Part shown: piece by piece, positions 16,611-25,920 of the stretch
Position numbering within the stretch: the stretch's first letter is position 1
Layout of the letters: every line of letters begins with the position of its first letter
Assembly (NCBI GenBank): GCA_002726335.1
Contig: PBSR01000118.1
Location: 1 to 52,103, forward strand
Source: Gemmatimonadaceae bacterium
GTDB lineage: Bacteria > Latescibacterota > UBA2968 > UBA8231
Direction of reading: 5' to 3'
DNA: 52,103 nucleotides
Notes under the pieces: generated by a model
The model's input: only the letters and a program-made list of their open reading frames with translations
Told to the model about the DNA's origin: nothing
Databases searched by the model: none
Program-made: the position numbers and the translations under genes

Positions 16611-19457
16611 GTGAGCCGCGGGGCAGTGACCTTGCCGCTGCCTCCGGTCCCGTCTACCATACTTCGAGTGTTCGGTCTCACCCTCCTTCTTCTTGTCTGG
16701 GGCGCCACGCGCCTCGAAGCCACCGGTACAGACGAACCCGTCCTTCTGCGCGCCGATGGCCTGCCGACGGTGACCAGTACCGCGGCCCTGGCCAACGCCC
16801 AGCGCGCCGTGTTGCGGGCCTTCCTGCGCGATCATCCGAACTATCGGATCGAGCCCTTCATGATGCCCGGTATCCAGGGGCAGGAGATGGACACGAGGCC
16901 GCTGATGGGCATCGCCTCGGGCAATCCGCCGCACGCGATCTACGTCAACTTTCGACAATCTTCCAGTTACATCAATCACGGGTTTCTCGAGCCCCTCGAG
17001 GTGCTGCTGGCACGGGTGCTGGCCGCCGACGAGCGTCAGCGTCAGGCCGATGCCGACGGCCGCTGGCTCGCCGATCCGGACTCGGCCCAGATCGAGGCCG
17101 CCCTGCAGGCGATCCTGGACCGCGTCGTAAGCCCGGTGTGGCCCGTCATCCATCGGGCGGCGGATGTGGACAAACCCGGAATTCCCCCCGGACGGCACGT
17201 ATGGGCCATGCCCACGTCGATCCTGGTGGGGGCCCTGCTCTACCGCAAGGACGTGTTCCAGCAGGCCGGTCTCGATCCTCGACGTCCTCCCCGCACGTGG
17301 GATGAGCTGCTCGACTATTCGAGGCGTATCAAGACGTTGCCGGGAAAATTCGGCATCACCTTCGCCGGCGGTCCCCTCATCAGCTGGGGAGCGTACAGCT
17401 TCCTCGCCTCCAACGGGGTGACCTATATGGACCGACGCCCCGACGGCAGGTGGCGTGCCGCGTTTGCCTCCCGCGAGGCGGCGGAGGCGATCTACTTCAT
17501 CCTGCGCCTTGCCCGTGAAACTTTCGAGGTGGACGGCGAGACATACCAGGGGGCGGCCTATATCGGCCTTCCTGGAAATGACGCCAGCCTTCGCTGGGAG
17601 CGGGGCCAGATCGGCATGCAGTTCACGACGCTGCGCGACGAGATGCTGGCCTCGCTGAACCCCGAGCTGGTCGGCATCGCGCCGCTGCCGATATCCCCCC
17701 GTGGGTCGCGTGGCGGCGAGCTGAACAGCACGATGATGGGTGTCTTCCACCAGACGACGCCGGCGCAGAAGATCGCCGTCATGCGCTACATCTGGTTCAT
17801 CACCAGCGAAGCGGCGCAGCGGATCCGTACGCGCGTGTTCGTCGAGAGCGGCTTCGGCCGCTTCGTACGGCCCGATCTGCTCGAACGGTTCGGCTATCAC
17901 GATGTGCTGCGCCAGGTCCCCTCAGGTTGGCAGGAGACCTTCCAGACGGCGCTGGAGTCGGGTGTTCCGGAGCCGTACGGACGGAACACGCAGTTCATCT
18001 ACACCAAGGTGTCGGAGCCGATCAACTGGGCCCTGCAGCAACCCCTGCTCGAGTTCTCCGAGGAGGAGGCCCTGCAGCGCATCGAGGCCATCCTCGCCGA
18101 CGCGGCGCAGCGCGTCGACAAGTACATGCTGGGGGAGATGTCGGCCGAGGAATGGGCCACGCGGCGCGGCGTCGGCGCCTCGGTGCTGCTGTTCATCGTC
18201 GTCATCTTCGCCGGGTCTCTGATCTGGGTGTGGCGGGAGTTCACGGCCCAGGAATCGGGAGGCACCAGCCGTTCGTGGTGGGCCTATCGCAAGGCCTACC
18301 TGCTGGTCCTGCCGGCTCTCTCGGTGGTCATGTTCTGGCAGTACCTGCCACTGCTGATGGGAGCACCACTGGCCCTGTTCGACTACGAGCTCGTCATCGG
18401 CTCGGCCTTTGTCGGTATCGACAACTTCGCCACCGTGCTCTACGACGAGCGCTTCTGGGCCTCGCTGGGGCGCACCTTCTACTGGGTACTGCTGACGGTG
18501 GGCCTCGGCTTCTGGCCGCCCATCTTCGTTGCCGTGCTGCTCGACGAGGTGCCCACGGGAGGGCTGAAGTACTTCTTCCGAACCGTGTTCTACCTGCCCA
18601 CCGTGGTCAGCGGCGTGATCATGGTGTTCCTCTGGCGGCAGCTCTACGAACCCTCGGAGTCCGGGTTCTTCAACCAGCTGTTGCTGTCACTCAACGACCT
18701 GGGTCCGGTGGCCGGCACCATCGTCAAGCTCGGGGCTCTGGGAGCCTGGCTGTCGCTGATCGGTCTGGTGCTGTCCCTCGCCATGCAGCTGCGCGAGCTG
18801 ACCTGGCCGGTGCGCGGGGCCATCGCCGTCTTCGGCGTCGCCCTGCTGGGAGCGACGCTGTCGCCCATCCTGTCGGCGTGGCACGGCCCGGGCAATCTGG
18901 TCATCGCGGCGCGCGGGCTGGACCCGGCAGCGGTGACGGGCTGGTCCGGGGTGGGTGCCTTCTTCGCCGGACTCGTAGGGTCTTTCTCCATTCAGCCCCT
19001 GTCCTGGATCGACGACCCGGATCTGGCCATGCTCTGCATCGTGTTGCCCACGGTGTGGGCCACGGCAGGTCCCGGCTGCATCATCTACCTGGCCGCATTG
19101 AAGACGGTTCCCGAGGAGCTGGTGGAAGCGGCCACCATGGACGGCGCCGGCATCCTGCAGCGCATGGCTTACATCACATTGCCCCGGATCAAGTTCCTGA
19201 TTCTCATCCAGCTCGTGGGGGCCATCGTCGGCGCCTTCAAGGGGGGCACGGACTTCATCCTGGCCATGACGGGTGGCGGCCCGAATGGGGCCACACGTGT
19301 CCTCGGCCTCGACATCTTCGAACGCACCTTCATGGAACTGCACTACGGTCTCGGTGCGGCCATGGCCTGGGTGCTTGGTGCCCTCGTCATCGTGCTGACC
19401 GCCTATCAGCTCAAGCGCATGTCCCAGGCGGAATTCTCCACCGCCGATACCAAGTGA
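16611..19457 (+). CDS. ABC importer: extracellular solute-binding protein fused to MalF-type permease
   Basis: 948 residues from a GTG 10 bp after the MttB stop. Residues ~18-35 are a signal/anchor. Residues ~40-500 form a family-1 (sugar-type) solute-binding domain (MPTSILVGALLYRKDVFQQAGLDP, RTWDELLDYSRRIK, WERGQIGMQF). A membrane segment lies at ~522-542, followed by a MalF-type permease from ~562 with the EAA loop EAATMDGAGILQRMAYITLPRIK at ~835. The upstream open frame overlaps mttB and is shadow. Fusing binder to permease tethers one receptor per transporter. No ATPase gene is adjacent, so a shared MsmK-like ATPase is likely. Confidence 0.85.
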   Translation: MSRGAVTLPLPPVPSTILRVFGLTLLLLVWGATRLEATGTDEPVLLRADGLPTVTSTAALANAQRAVLRAFLRDHPNYRIEPFMMPGIQGQEMDTRPLMGIASGNPPHAIYVNFRQSSSYINHGFLEPLEVLLARVLAADERQRQADADGRWLADPDSAQIEAALQAILDRVVSPVWPVIHRAADVDKPGIPPGRHVWAMPTSILVGALLYRKDVFQQAGLDPRRPPRTWDELLDYSRRIKTLPGKFGITFAGGPLISWGAYSFLASNGVTYMDRRPDGRWRAAFASREAAEAIYFILRLARETFEVDGETYQGAAYIGLPGNDASLRWERGQIGMQFTTLRDEMLASLNPELVGIAPLPISPRGSRGGELNSTMMGVFHQTTPAQKIAVMRYIWFITSEAAQRIRTRVFVESGFGRFVRPDLLERFGYHDVLRQVPSGWQETFQTALESGVPEPYGRNTQFIYTKVSEPINWALQQPLLEFSEEEALQRIEAILADAAQRVDKYMLGEMSAEEWATRRGVGASVLLFIVVIFAGSLIWVWREFTAQESGGTSRSWWAYRKAYLLVLPALSVVMFWQYLPLLMGAPLALFDYELVIGSAFVGIDNFATVLYDERFWASLGRTFYWVLLTVGLGFWPPIFVAVLLDEVPTGGLKYFFRTVFYLPTVVSGVIMVFLWRQLYEPSESGFFNQLLLSLNDLGPVAGTIVKLGALGAWLSLIGLVLSLAMQLRELTWPVRGAIAVFGVALLGATLSPILSAWHGPGNLVIAARGLDPAAVTGWSGVGAFFAGLVGSFSIQPLSWIDDPDLAMLCIVLPTVWATAGPGCIIYLAALKTVPEELVEAATMDGAGILQRMAYITLPRIKFLILIQLVGAIVGAFKGGTDFILAMTGGGPNGATRVLGLDIFERTFMELHYGLGAAMAWVLGALVIVLTAYQLKRMSQAEFSTADTK

Positions 19458-19481
19458 CCGCGTGATTCGACAGGACGCCAG

Positions 19482-21359
19482 ATGTCGGTACTGACCAAGT
19501 CAGAAGCGAAGTCGACCCGCGGCCTGCTGTTGCAGGCCGGGGTCACCCTGGCTCTCGTCGTCGGTGGTATGACGATGGTCTATCCCTTTCTGCTCATGCT
19601 GTCCGGCTCGGTGCGCAGCGAGATGGACGTGGCCGAAATGGACGTCGTACCGGAGTACCTCAGCAACGATGCTGTGCTGGTGCGCAAATTCCTGGAGATG
19701 AAGTACTGTCACGATGTCAGTACGATGAATCGTGTTCGCGGGTTTCAGGACTTCAGCTTTGCCCTGGCCACGGTGCCGGAGACGACGGTACCGGCGCGGG
19801 CGGCGGATCTGCGGCGTTTCGCCGATGCCGCCGACATTCCGCAGCACTGGTGGTTCCTCGGTGGCACCAAGCTGCTCAAACGAATCTCGTCGACCAATCT
19901 GCGTACTCTGCGAGCGCGGGTGTACGAGCGCTTTGACGGTGACCTGGCCGCCATGGGAGAGGATAGCGGCTGGCTGCTGAACACGTGGTCACAGCTGACT
20001 CTCGGCATTCCCGAGTGGACCGTTGCCCGCTACGACTACACACCGTCCGTGCTCTACGAGGAGTACTTCGCGCTGCTAGCGGAGCGCCCGCTGGCGGAGC
20101 GCGCCTTCGTGTCGGTGACGGGTACGTTCCTGCGGAACATGGTGGCTCCTGAATACGGCACCGAGAGCACCGATGCCTACAACGAAGCGCACTCGCAGGC
20201 GATTGCCGCCTTCGAGCACTTCGTCCTGCCGCGCCGCATGCCGGCAGCGGATGAGCCCGTACTGCGTGACGAGTGGATCACCTTCGTGCGCGAAGTGCTC
20301 AACGTCTCCTTTGTCCGGTCGGACGCGTCGGACGCGGACTATGTCGCCTTCCTGCGCGACAAGTACGGGAGCGTGGCAGGCTTGAACGAGCGCTGGCACA
20401 CCGAGCACACGGGCTTCGGGCAGGTGCGTCTGCCCGGTGAACGGGAGTGGATCGTGTCGGCCCAGCGGCAGGACTACCACGCCTTTTTGAAGACACGGAC
20501 GAACGAGAGCCTCTACCTGGTGGGCCCGGAGTATGCCTGGCGTGCCTGGCTGTCGCGTGTCTATGGCGCCGACCTGGCGGGGTTGAATGAGCGTCACCAG
20601 GCGCGCTACACGGACTGGGCGCAGATCCCGGTGCCCCTGGCCGAGCTCGAGATCGAACACGTGCTGGCGCACACAGGACGGCTGCGCTGGGAGTTTCTGA
20701 CGACGAACTTCGTCAACGTACTGTACGAGATCTTCGTGCAGGGACGGGCCTTCCTCAACACGGTGATCTTCGTGGTGCTGTCCCTGGCGCTGACGCTGAC
20801 CCTGCAGCCACTGGCAGCCTACGCCCTGTCGCGGTTCCGACCACCGGGTATGTGGAAGCTCATCCTGCTGTTCATGGCGACCATGGCCTTTCCACCCATG
20901 GTGGGCATGATCCCCCAGTTTCTCATCCTGCGGGAGTTGGGCCTGCTCAACACCTTCATCGCTCTCGTGTTGCCCATCGTCGTCAACGGTTATCTGATCT
21001 TCCTGCTCAAGGGCTTCTTCGACTCCCTGCCGCAACACCTGTACGAGGCGGCGCTCATCGATGGTGCCGGCGAGCTGCGCATGTTCTGGGAGATCGCCAT
21101 GTCCCTGAGCAAGCCGATTCTCGCCGTAGTCGCTCTGCAGACCTTCCAGCTGGCGTGGCTGATGTTTCTGTATCCGCTGCTGGTCTGCCCCGACGACAGC
21201 ATGCACGTGCTGGCTGTCTGGCTCAGTCAGTTTCAGCAGGAGGCGCCATCGGCGGCAGTGTTCGCCTCGATCCTCATCGTCAGTATTCCGACGATGCTCA
21301 TCTTCCTGTTAACCCAGCGCACGATCATGCGCGGTATCGCCGTGCCGGCGGAGAAATAG
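19482..21359 (+). CDS. MalG-type ABC permease with a large extracytoplasmic insert
   Basis: 625 residues, about twice the usual ~280. TM1 is at ~18-40, an insert of ~370 residues follows, and the remaining permease starts at ~424 (FLNTVIFVVLSLALTLTLQPLAAY), with the EAA loop EAALIDGAGELRMFWEIAMS at ~522. The insert carries three related segments at ~140, ~285 and ~353 (YERFDGDLAAM, RDKYGSVAGLNERW, SRVYGADLAGLNERH), each followed by a W or F and a Pro-rich turn, resembling the YGTIEALNEAW motif of GH42-type glycosidases. It may dock the tethered binder or a glycan. 24 bp after the partner gene; TAG stop. Confidence 0.85.
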   Translation: MSVLTKSEAKSTRGLLLQAGVTLALVVGGMTMVYPFLLMLSGSVRSEMDVAEMDVVPEYLSNDAVLVRKFLEMKYCHDVSTMNRVRGFQDFSFALATVPETTVPARAADLRRFADAADIPQHWWFLGGTKLLKRISSTNLRTLRARVYERFDGDLAAMGEDSGWLLNTWSQLTLGIPEWTVARYDYTPSVLYEEYFALLAERPLAERAFVSVTGTFLRNMVAPEYGTESTDAYNEAHSQAIAAFEHFVLPRRMPAADEPVLRDEWITFVREVLNVSFVRSDASDADYVAFLRDKYGSVAGLNERWHTEHTGFGQVRLPGEREWIVSAQRQDYHAFLKTRTNESLYLVGPEYAWRAWLSRVYGADLAGLNERHQARYTDWAQIPVPLAELEIEHVLAHTGRLRWEFLTTNFVNVLYEIFVQGRAFLNTVIFVVLSLALTLTLQPLAAYALSRFRPPGMWKLILLFMATMAFPPMVGMIPQFLILRELGLLNTFIALVLPIVVNGYLIFLLKGFFDSLPQHLYEAALIDGAGELRMFWEIAMSLSKPILAVVALQTFQLAWLMFLYPLLVCPDDSMHVLAVWLSQFQQEAPSAAVFASILIVSIPTMLIFLLTQRTIMRGIAVPAEK

Positions 21360-21377
21360 CACACACAGGAGCGCCTG

Positions 21378-22184
21378 ATGACAGCCACGGAGAAGCGAGA
21401 TTTCTTCGAAGAGCAGGGATATCTCGTGTTGGAAGACTTCATGAACGCCGAGGAGGTAGCCACCTGCGGCAACGAGATCGACCGCCTGCACGAGTTGGCC
21501 GCGTCCCTGCCCGATGAGGACCCGCGGCGCCGCGATTTCCAGATCGAGCCGTACGCCGGGAAAGAACAGGAGGGCGGGCGCCCGATTCTGCGCAAGATCG
21601 AACAGACCCGCGACTACTCTGCTATCTTCCGCCATCTCGCAGCTCACCCGAATCTGATCGACACGGTGCGGATCCTGCTCGGCGATGATCTGCTGCTGTT
21701 CCGCAGCACGTTGATGCTGAAGCCGGCCTATCACGGTTCGGTGCACGCCTTTCACCAGGACTCTGCGTACTGGCCGATGGATCCCCCGACACTGGTGACG
21801 GTGAGCATCGCACTGAACGACAGCTCAGAGGAGAACGGCTGCATCCAGGTGATTCCCGGGAGCCACAAGTGGGGAATGCAGGACTGGGGACTCATCGCCC
21901 AGGACAAGGACAAGCCCCTTACCGAGCGCGACGATCTCGATCTGAGCCGACTGACGACGGTGCCGCTGAAGGCGGGCAGTGCGCTGATGTTCCACAGCCT
22001 TGCCGTACACGGCTCCGGCGCCAACAGCAGTCCGAGGCCGCGGCACACGGCGCTCTACGCCTACTTCCCACCGTCGGTGCACTACCGTCCCCAACCAGGC
22101 GGCGCCCGGGAGAAGACGGTACCGGTGATTCACGGCCTCGACGGACCTACCGAGCTGACGCTGACGGCAGAGGTGGCAGCGTGA
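21378..22184 (+). CDS. Phytanoyl-CoA dioxygenase family protein (PhyH-1)
   Basis: 268 residues, Fe(II)/2-oxoglutarate-type double-stranded beta helix. The start (FFEEQGYLVLEDFMNAEEV) is typical; the HxD is in FHQDSAYWPMD and the distal His in SLAVHGSGANSS, with RxT (PRPRHTALYAYF) as 2-oxoglutarate anchor. Members hydroxylate diverse small molecules; few are true phytanoyl-CoA enzymes. An AGGAG precedes the ATG, 18 bp after the permease stop. First of three consecutive, divergent PhyH paralogues. Likely to act on the imported compound. Confidence 0.88.
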   Translation: MTATEKRDFFEEQGYLVLEDFMNAEEVATCGNEIDRLHELAASLPDEDPRRRDFQIEPYAGKEQEGGRPILRKIEQTRDYSAIFRHLAAHPNLIDTVRILLGDDLLLFRSTLMLKPAYHGSVHAFHQDSAYWPMDPPTLVTVSIALNDSSEENGCIQVIPGSHKWGMQDWGLIAQDKDKPLTERDDLDLSRLTTVPLKAGSALMFHSLAVHGSGANSSPRPRHTALYAYFPPSVHYRPQPGGAREKTVPVIHGLDGPTELTLTAEVAA

Positions 22185-22960
22185 GCGCCGCGCTGGCCGC
22201 TGCCTATGAACGTGACGGTTTCTGTCTGCACAGTGGAGCCGTCGTGCCGACGGATGTTCTCAGTGCAGCCCAAGCGTCCATGGCGGCGGTACGGGATGGC
22301 ACTTTCGACACGGGCCGGCCACCCTCCTCACATCCTGGGTACGATCCGGCGGTGCTGTGCAAGATCAACGATGCCCACCTGGCGGGTCGGGGGCTCTACG
22401 ACCTGGTCTGTCACCCGGCCTTCGGGAAACTGGCGGCGCAGGTCACCGGGGCCCGGCAGGTGCAGCTGTGGGCCTCGCAACTGCTGATCAAGCCGCCGGC
22501 GTCAGGAGAGCAGGGCCATGTCGGCTGGCATCAGGACAGGCAGTACTGGCGGTACTGGCAGGAGCCGGAAGGACTGTTCACCATGTGGGTCGCACTCAGC
22601 GATGTGACGGAGTCGAGCGGGCCCATCCGTTTTGTCTGTGGCTCGCAACGCTGGGGATATCTGGACGAAGGTGACTTCTTCGGCCGCGATCTGGCGGCGC
22701 AGCGGCAGCGGATCACCGTGCCGCCGGAGGAAAGCTGGGAAGAGGTCTCCGGTCTGCTCGATGCCGGTGGTGTCAGCTTCCACCACTGTCTCACCTACCA
22801 CGCCAGCGGGCAGAATACCTCATCGTCGCCCCGCTGCAGTCTCGCCGTACATCTGCGCACCGAACAGGCCCGACCCGTGGTGGGTGACGACAACTACTAT
22901 GTGTCACATCTCGACGATGCGGTATACAGTCCCGTGCTCTACGGCGCCAGTACCACGTGA
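22181..22960 (+). CDS. Phytanoyl-CoA dioxygenase family protein (PhyH-2)
   Basis: 259 residues from a GTG that overlaps the PhyH-1 stop (GTGA), which fits the N-terminus AAAYERDGFCLHSGAVVP. The metal triad is WHQDRQYW and the His in LTYHASGQNTSSS, followed by the Arg in SPRCSLAVHL. The frame stays open far upstream but that part is shadow of PhyH-1. The sequence is well diverged from its neighbours, so the three PhyH proteins probably catalyse different steps or act on different substrates. Cytoplasmic. Confidence 0.86.
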   Translation: MSAALAAAYERDGFCLHSGAVVPTDVLSAAQASMAAVRDGTFDTGRPPSSHPGYDPAVLCKINDAHLAGRGLYDLVCHPAFGKLAAQVTGARQVQLWASQLLIKPPASGEQGHVGWHQDRQYWRYWQEPEGLFTMWVALSDVTESSGPIRFVCGSQRWGYLDEGDFFGRDLAAQRQRITVPPEESWEEVSGLLDAGGVSFHHCLTYHASGQNTSSSPRCSLAVHLRTEQARPVVGDDNYYVSHLDDAVYSPVLYGASTT

Positions 22961-23820
22961 TGGATCTCGATACGATCATGACGGAATTCGACGAGCAGGG
23001 ATATTCGATCCTGCCAGGGTTGCTGCCTGCCGCCGCCATCGAAGCTGTGCGTGCCGACCTGGAGCGCTGGGTGGATGACGAGGCCACGATGCTGCAGGCC
23101 GATGGTGTCATCGAGAATCCGTTCGCCGACGAGTCTTTTGATCGACGCCTGGCCCGACTGTACGCCGGCCACATGGAACGGGCGCCCAAGAGCCTGCGCC
23201 AGCAGCTGCACTGGGAGGGGATGTACGGGCTGTTCTTCTGTCCCGCCGTGCTCGATGTGGTCGAGGGGCTGCTGGGTGCACCAGAGATTCGCCTGTACCC
23301 GAACTACACCGTCCGTCCCAAGTTTCCCGATGATCCGGCCACGGAGGTGCTGTGGCATCAGGATGCCGGCTATACCGCCAGCGGTCAGCACGGCCAGGAC
23401 GAGGCAGCCAGCGAACAGAGCGTCGAAACGCTGCGTATGGTCAACGCCTGGGCGCCGCTGGTGCCGGCGCGGCGGATCAATGGCTGCATGCAGTTCGTGC
23501 CGGGTACTCATCGCATCGGGCTGGCTACACACGAACGTCGCGAACACTACCTGGAGATCAGCCGCGACGAGATCGAATCTCACAGGACCGAGGCCATCGA
23601 CATCGAGTGTGACCCGGGGGATGTGATCCTCTTCAGCAACATGCTCTACCACCGCGGCCTGCCCAATGTCACCAGGACGATTCGCTGGAGCTGCGACTGG
23701 CGCTATCAGGATGCCGCTCAGTCGACGCTGCGCCAGGAGCGGGGTCACCTGGCGCGCAGCCGGATGCCGGGGACAGCGGTGTCCTCACCGCGGCAGTGGG
23801 CGTCCCTGTCGTTTCAGTGA
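22960..23820 (+). CDS. Phytanoyl-CoA dioxygenase family protein (PhyH-3)
   Basis: 286 residues from the ATG in TGATG, sharing one base with the PhyH-2 stop; a GTG three bases earlier is also possible. The metal-binding HxD is in VLWHQDAGYTA and the distal His in NMLYHRGLPNVT, with the Arg in TRTIRWSCDWRYQ. INGCMQFVPGTHRIG is the usual strand between them. Same operon as PhyH-1 and PhyH-2 and coupled to the esterase that follows. Confidence 0.87.
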   Translation: MDLDTIMTEFDEQGYSILPGLLPAAAIEAVRADLERWVDDEATMLQADGVIENPFADESFDRRLARLYAGHMERAPKSLRQQLHWEGMYGLFFCPAVLDVVEGLLGAPEIRLYPNYTVRPKFPDDPATEVLWHQDAGYTASGQHGQDEAASEQSVETLRMVNAWAPLVPARRINGCMQFVPGTHRIGLATHERREHYLEISRDEIESHRTEAIDIECDPGDVILFSNMLYHRGLPNVTRTIRWSCDWRYQDAAQSTLRQERGHLARSRMPGTAVSSPRQWASLSFQ

Positions 23821-24839
23821 ACGCCGAACCCGTGGCGGTCTTCGTCGGGACGCCACATGTGCCGGTGGATGGCAGCACCGACATCGAGGCGTACCAACGC
23901 TCCATACGGGCTGGACTGAAGCGGCTGCTGGGGGAGGCCCCCTTTGCGGAACCACCGGCGCTGAGGCTGCAGGTTCTGGAGAGCCACGACGACGGCGATC
24001 TGCACCGGCACAAGGTCCGCTACGGGAGCGAGGCGGATGACGTCGTCTGGGCGTGGTTGCTCATCCCCAAGGGGATCGATGCGCCGGTGCCGGCCGTGAT
24101 CTGTCTGCCCGGCTCCTTCATGACACCCAACTGGGGCAAGGATGCACCGGCCGGTCTCGCCGGTCCCCTGGTGGCGGGGGATCCGGAGGCGTACGGACGC
24201 GATCTGGCGTCGCTGGGGTTTGTCATCTTGTGTCCCGACTATCCCTGCTGCGGCGAGCGCACGACACCGGGGCAGCCCAGCCATGACACCACCGAACTGG
24301 ACGGACGCTTCCCTCAGTGGTCTCGTGTCGGTCTGTCCGCCTGGGATGTTTCACGCGCCGTCGATGTGCTCCAGGAACGCGAGGAAGTCGACAACTCACG
24401 CATTGGCACCTGCGGCTGGTCGCAGGGAGGCCAGATGGCCATCATCGGTGCGGCGCTGGACGAGCGCATCACTGCCGTGGTTTCCATCTGCGGCTGGGGA
24501 CCATGGCGCGGGGTCGGCGGCTCTCATGCCGCCAACTGGGCCAGGTCGTACAACTTTCCGCGGCTGGCAACCTGTCTGGAGCGAGGCGGGCCCCTGCCGC
24601 TCGACTTCGACGATATCGTTGCCTGTGTGGCACCCCGGCCTCTGCTCGATGTCAGGGCGGCGCAGGATGAGACCTTTCCGAACCGAACCGAACACGCCGC
24701 CGCCCTCGAGGATCTGGCCCAGCTGTGGGCTCAGGTCGGTGCCGGCGAACGGTTCCGCGCTGTCGAGGTGCCGGGGGAACATGCTCACGGCGTCGATTCC
24801 GCCCGGGAGGAACAGGCCTGGCTGCGACGATGGCTGTAG
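23817..24839 (+). CDS. Alpha/beta hydrolase (dienelactone hydrolase or acetyl-xylan-esterase-like)
   Basis: 340 residues from a GTG overlapping the PhyH-3 stop (GTGA). The core has VPAVICLPGS (oxyanion region), the nucleophile elbow GTCGWSQGGQ, the acid residue in LLDVRAAQDETFPN and the His in EVPGEHAHGVD. This arrangement is common for esterases that deacylate sugars or open lactones. No signal peptide is present, so it works in the cytoplasm on imported or oxidised intermediates. It ends the plus-strand run with TAG, 18 bp from the convergent oxidoreductase. Confidence 0.86.
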   Translation: MNAEPVAVFVGTPHVPVDGSTDIEAYQRSIRAGLKRLLGEAPFAEPPALRLQVLESHDDGDLHRHKVRYGSEADDVVWAWLLIPKGIDAPVPAVICLPGSFMTPNWGKDAPAGLAGPLVAGDPEAYGRDLASLGFVILCPDYPCCGERTTPGQPSHDTTELDGRFPQWSRVGLSAWDVSRAVDVLQEREEVDNSRIGTCGWSQGGQMAIIGAALDERITAVVSICGWGPWRGVGGSHAANWARSYNFPRLATCLERGGPLPLDFDDIVACVAPRPLLDVRAAQDETFPNRTEHAAALEDLAQLWAQVGAGERFRAVEVPGEHAHGVDSAREEQAWLRRWL

Positions 24840-24857
24840 TTCATGTCGCCGACGGGT

Positions 24858-25880
24858 TCACTCTTCCAGAACGCCGCGCCAGTCGGACACCGGCTGCACG
24901 ATGGCACCGGTCTCGGCCGACTCCATGGCGGCGAACAGCATGGCGAGAGAGTTCAGATTGTCGGCGGAGTGCGTCAGCGCCGGCTTCCGCGTCTGCAGAG
25001 CGTGGGCGAAGGCCGACCACGTACCGGGGTCGGGCGTAGGCGGATCGATCGTCAACGGCGATTGGCCGTCGGCGTGCCCCGAGCGAGTCTGCAGGCGCAG
25101 TCGATCACCGTCGATGGCCAGTTCGCCCTCACTGCCATGGATCCGAGCGGTGCACGTGTACCCCACAGGATCGAGCAGCTCGCGAATCGATGCGGTGTAA
25201 CTCACTGTCACCGGGCCGCTCAGATTGAGCACGGCGATGGCATCCGTGGCGGCGGTGATGTCCTGGCCTTTCTCCGGACTGGGCCAATCCTTCACGTAGA
25301 GGCTGTCGCACTCCTGACCGGTGAGGTAGCGGATCAGGTCGAAGTGGTGGACGGCCAGATCCTGCAGGATGAGATGGGGCAACTGGCAGCGGTACCCGCG
25401 CAGACAGACATCGGAATGCACGGAAAAATGGAAGTCGAGGCGACGCAGATCGCCGATCTCGCCAGCCTCGATCCGTCGACGCGCCTCGTGATGGCACGGA
25501 TGCCAGCGCAGCTGATGATGGATCATTAACATGCGGTCACGCTGAAGAGCGCTGAAGTGCATACGCGCCGCATCGGGCAGCGTCTCCGCCATCGGCTTTT
25601 CGCAGATGACGTCCAGTCCGGCCTCGAGGGCGGTCAGGGTCAGGGGCGCGTGGAAACGATCTGGCGTGGCCACCAGAGCGGCGCTGGCCTCAACAGCGCC
25701 GAGAGCCTCGTCGAGGTTGGAGAAGGCGGGCGTCCCAGTCTTTTCGGTAAAAGTGGCGCGCGCTTCCGCCTCGACATCGACACCCCCCACGGCGGTGAAG
25801 CCACCACAGTCGATGGCGGCGTTCCAATCGTGATGGCCCATGCCACCCAGGCCGATACACAGCAGACGAATCAAGGTCAC
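24858..25880 (-). CDS. Gfo/Idh/MocA family NAD(P)-dependent oxidoreductase
   Basis: 340 residues from a GTG with GGAG close upstream. The Rossmann motif is CIGLGGMGHHDWN; ICEKPMAET carries the catalytic Lys of the EKP motif; LAVHHFDLIRYLTG has the conserved Asp/His. The family oxidises or reduces sugars, inositols and similar polyols. It is divergent from the isomerase/epimerase at 25,921 over 40 bp, a usual pairing for sugar catabolism. Substrate not deducible. Confidence 0.88.
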   Translation of the reverse strand: MTLIRLLCIGLGGMGHHDWNAAIDCGGFTAVGGVDVEAEARATFTEKTGTPAFSNLDEALGAVEASAALVATPDRFHAPLTLTALEAGLDVICEKPMAETLPDAARMHFSALQRDRMLMIHHQLRWHPCHHEARRRIEAGEIGDLRRLDFHFSVHSDVCLRGYRCQLPHLILQDLAVHHFDLIRYLTGQECDSLYVKDWPSPEKGQDITAATDAIAVLNLSGPVTVSYTASIRELLDPVGYTCTARIHGSEGELAIDGDRLRLQTRSGHADGQSPLTIDPPTPDPGTWSAFAHALQTRKPALTHSADNLNSLAMLFAAMESAETGAIVQPVSDWRGVLEE

Positions 25881-25920
25881 AACTCCAGGTCAGATGAGTA
25901 TTTCATAAAGCGAGGGATAG

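Noticed and set aside
17927..19465. 512-residue plus-strand open frame overlapping the ABC fusion gene.
   Set aside because: Gly/Arg/His-rich out-of-frame shadow; the ABC frame has clear TM and EAA motifs.
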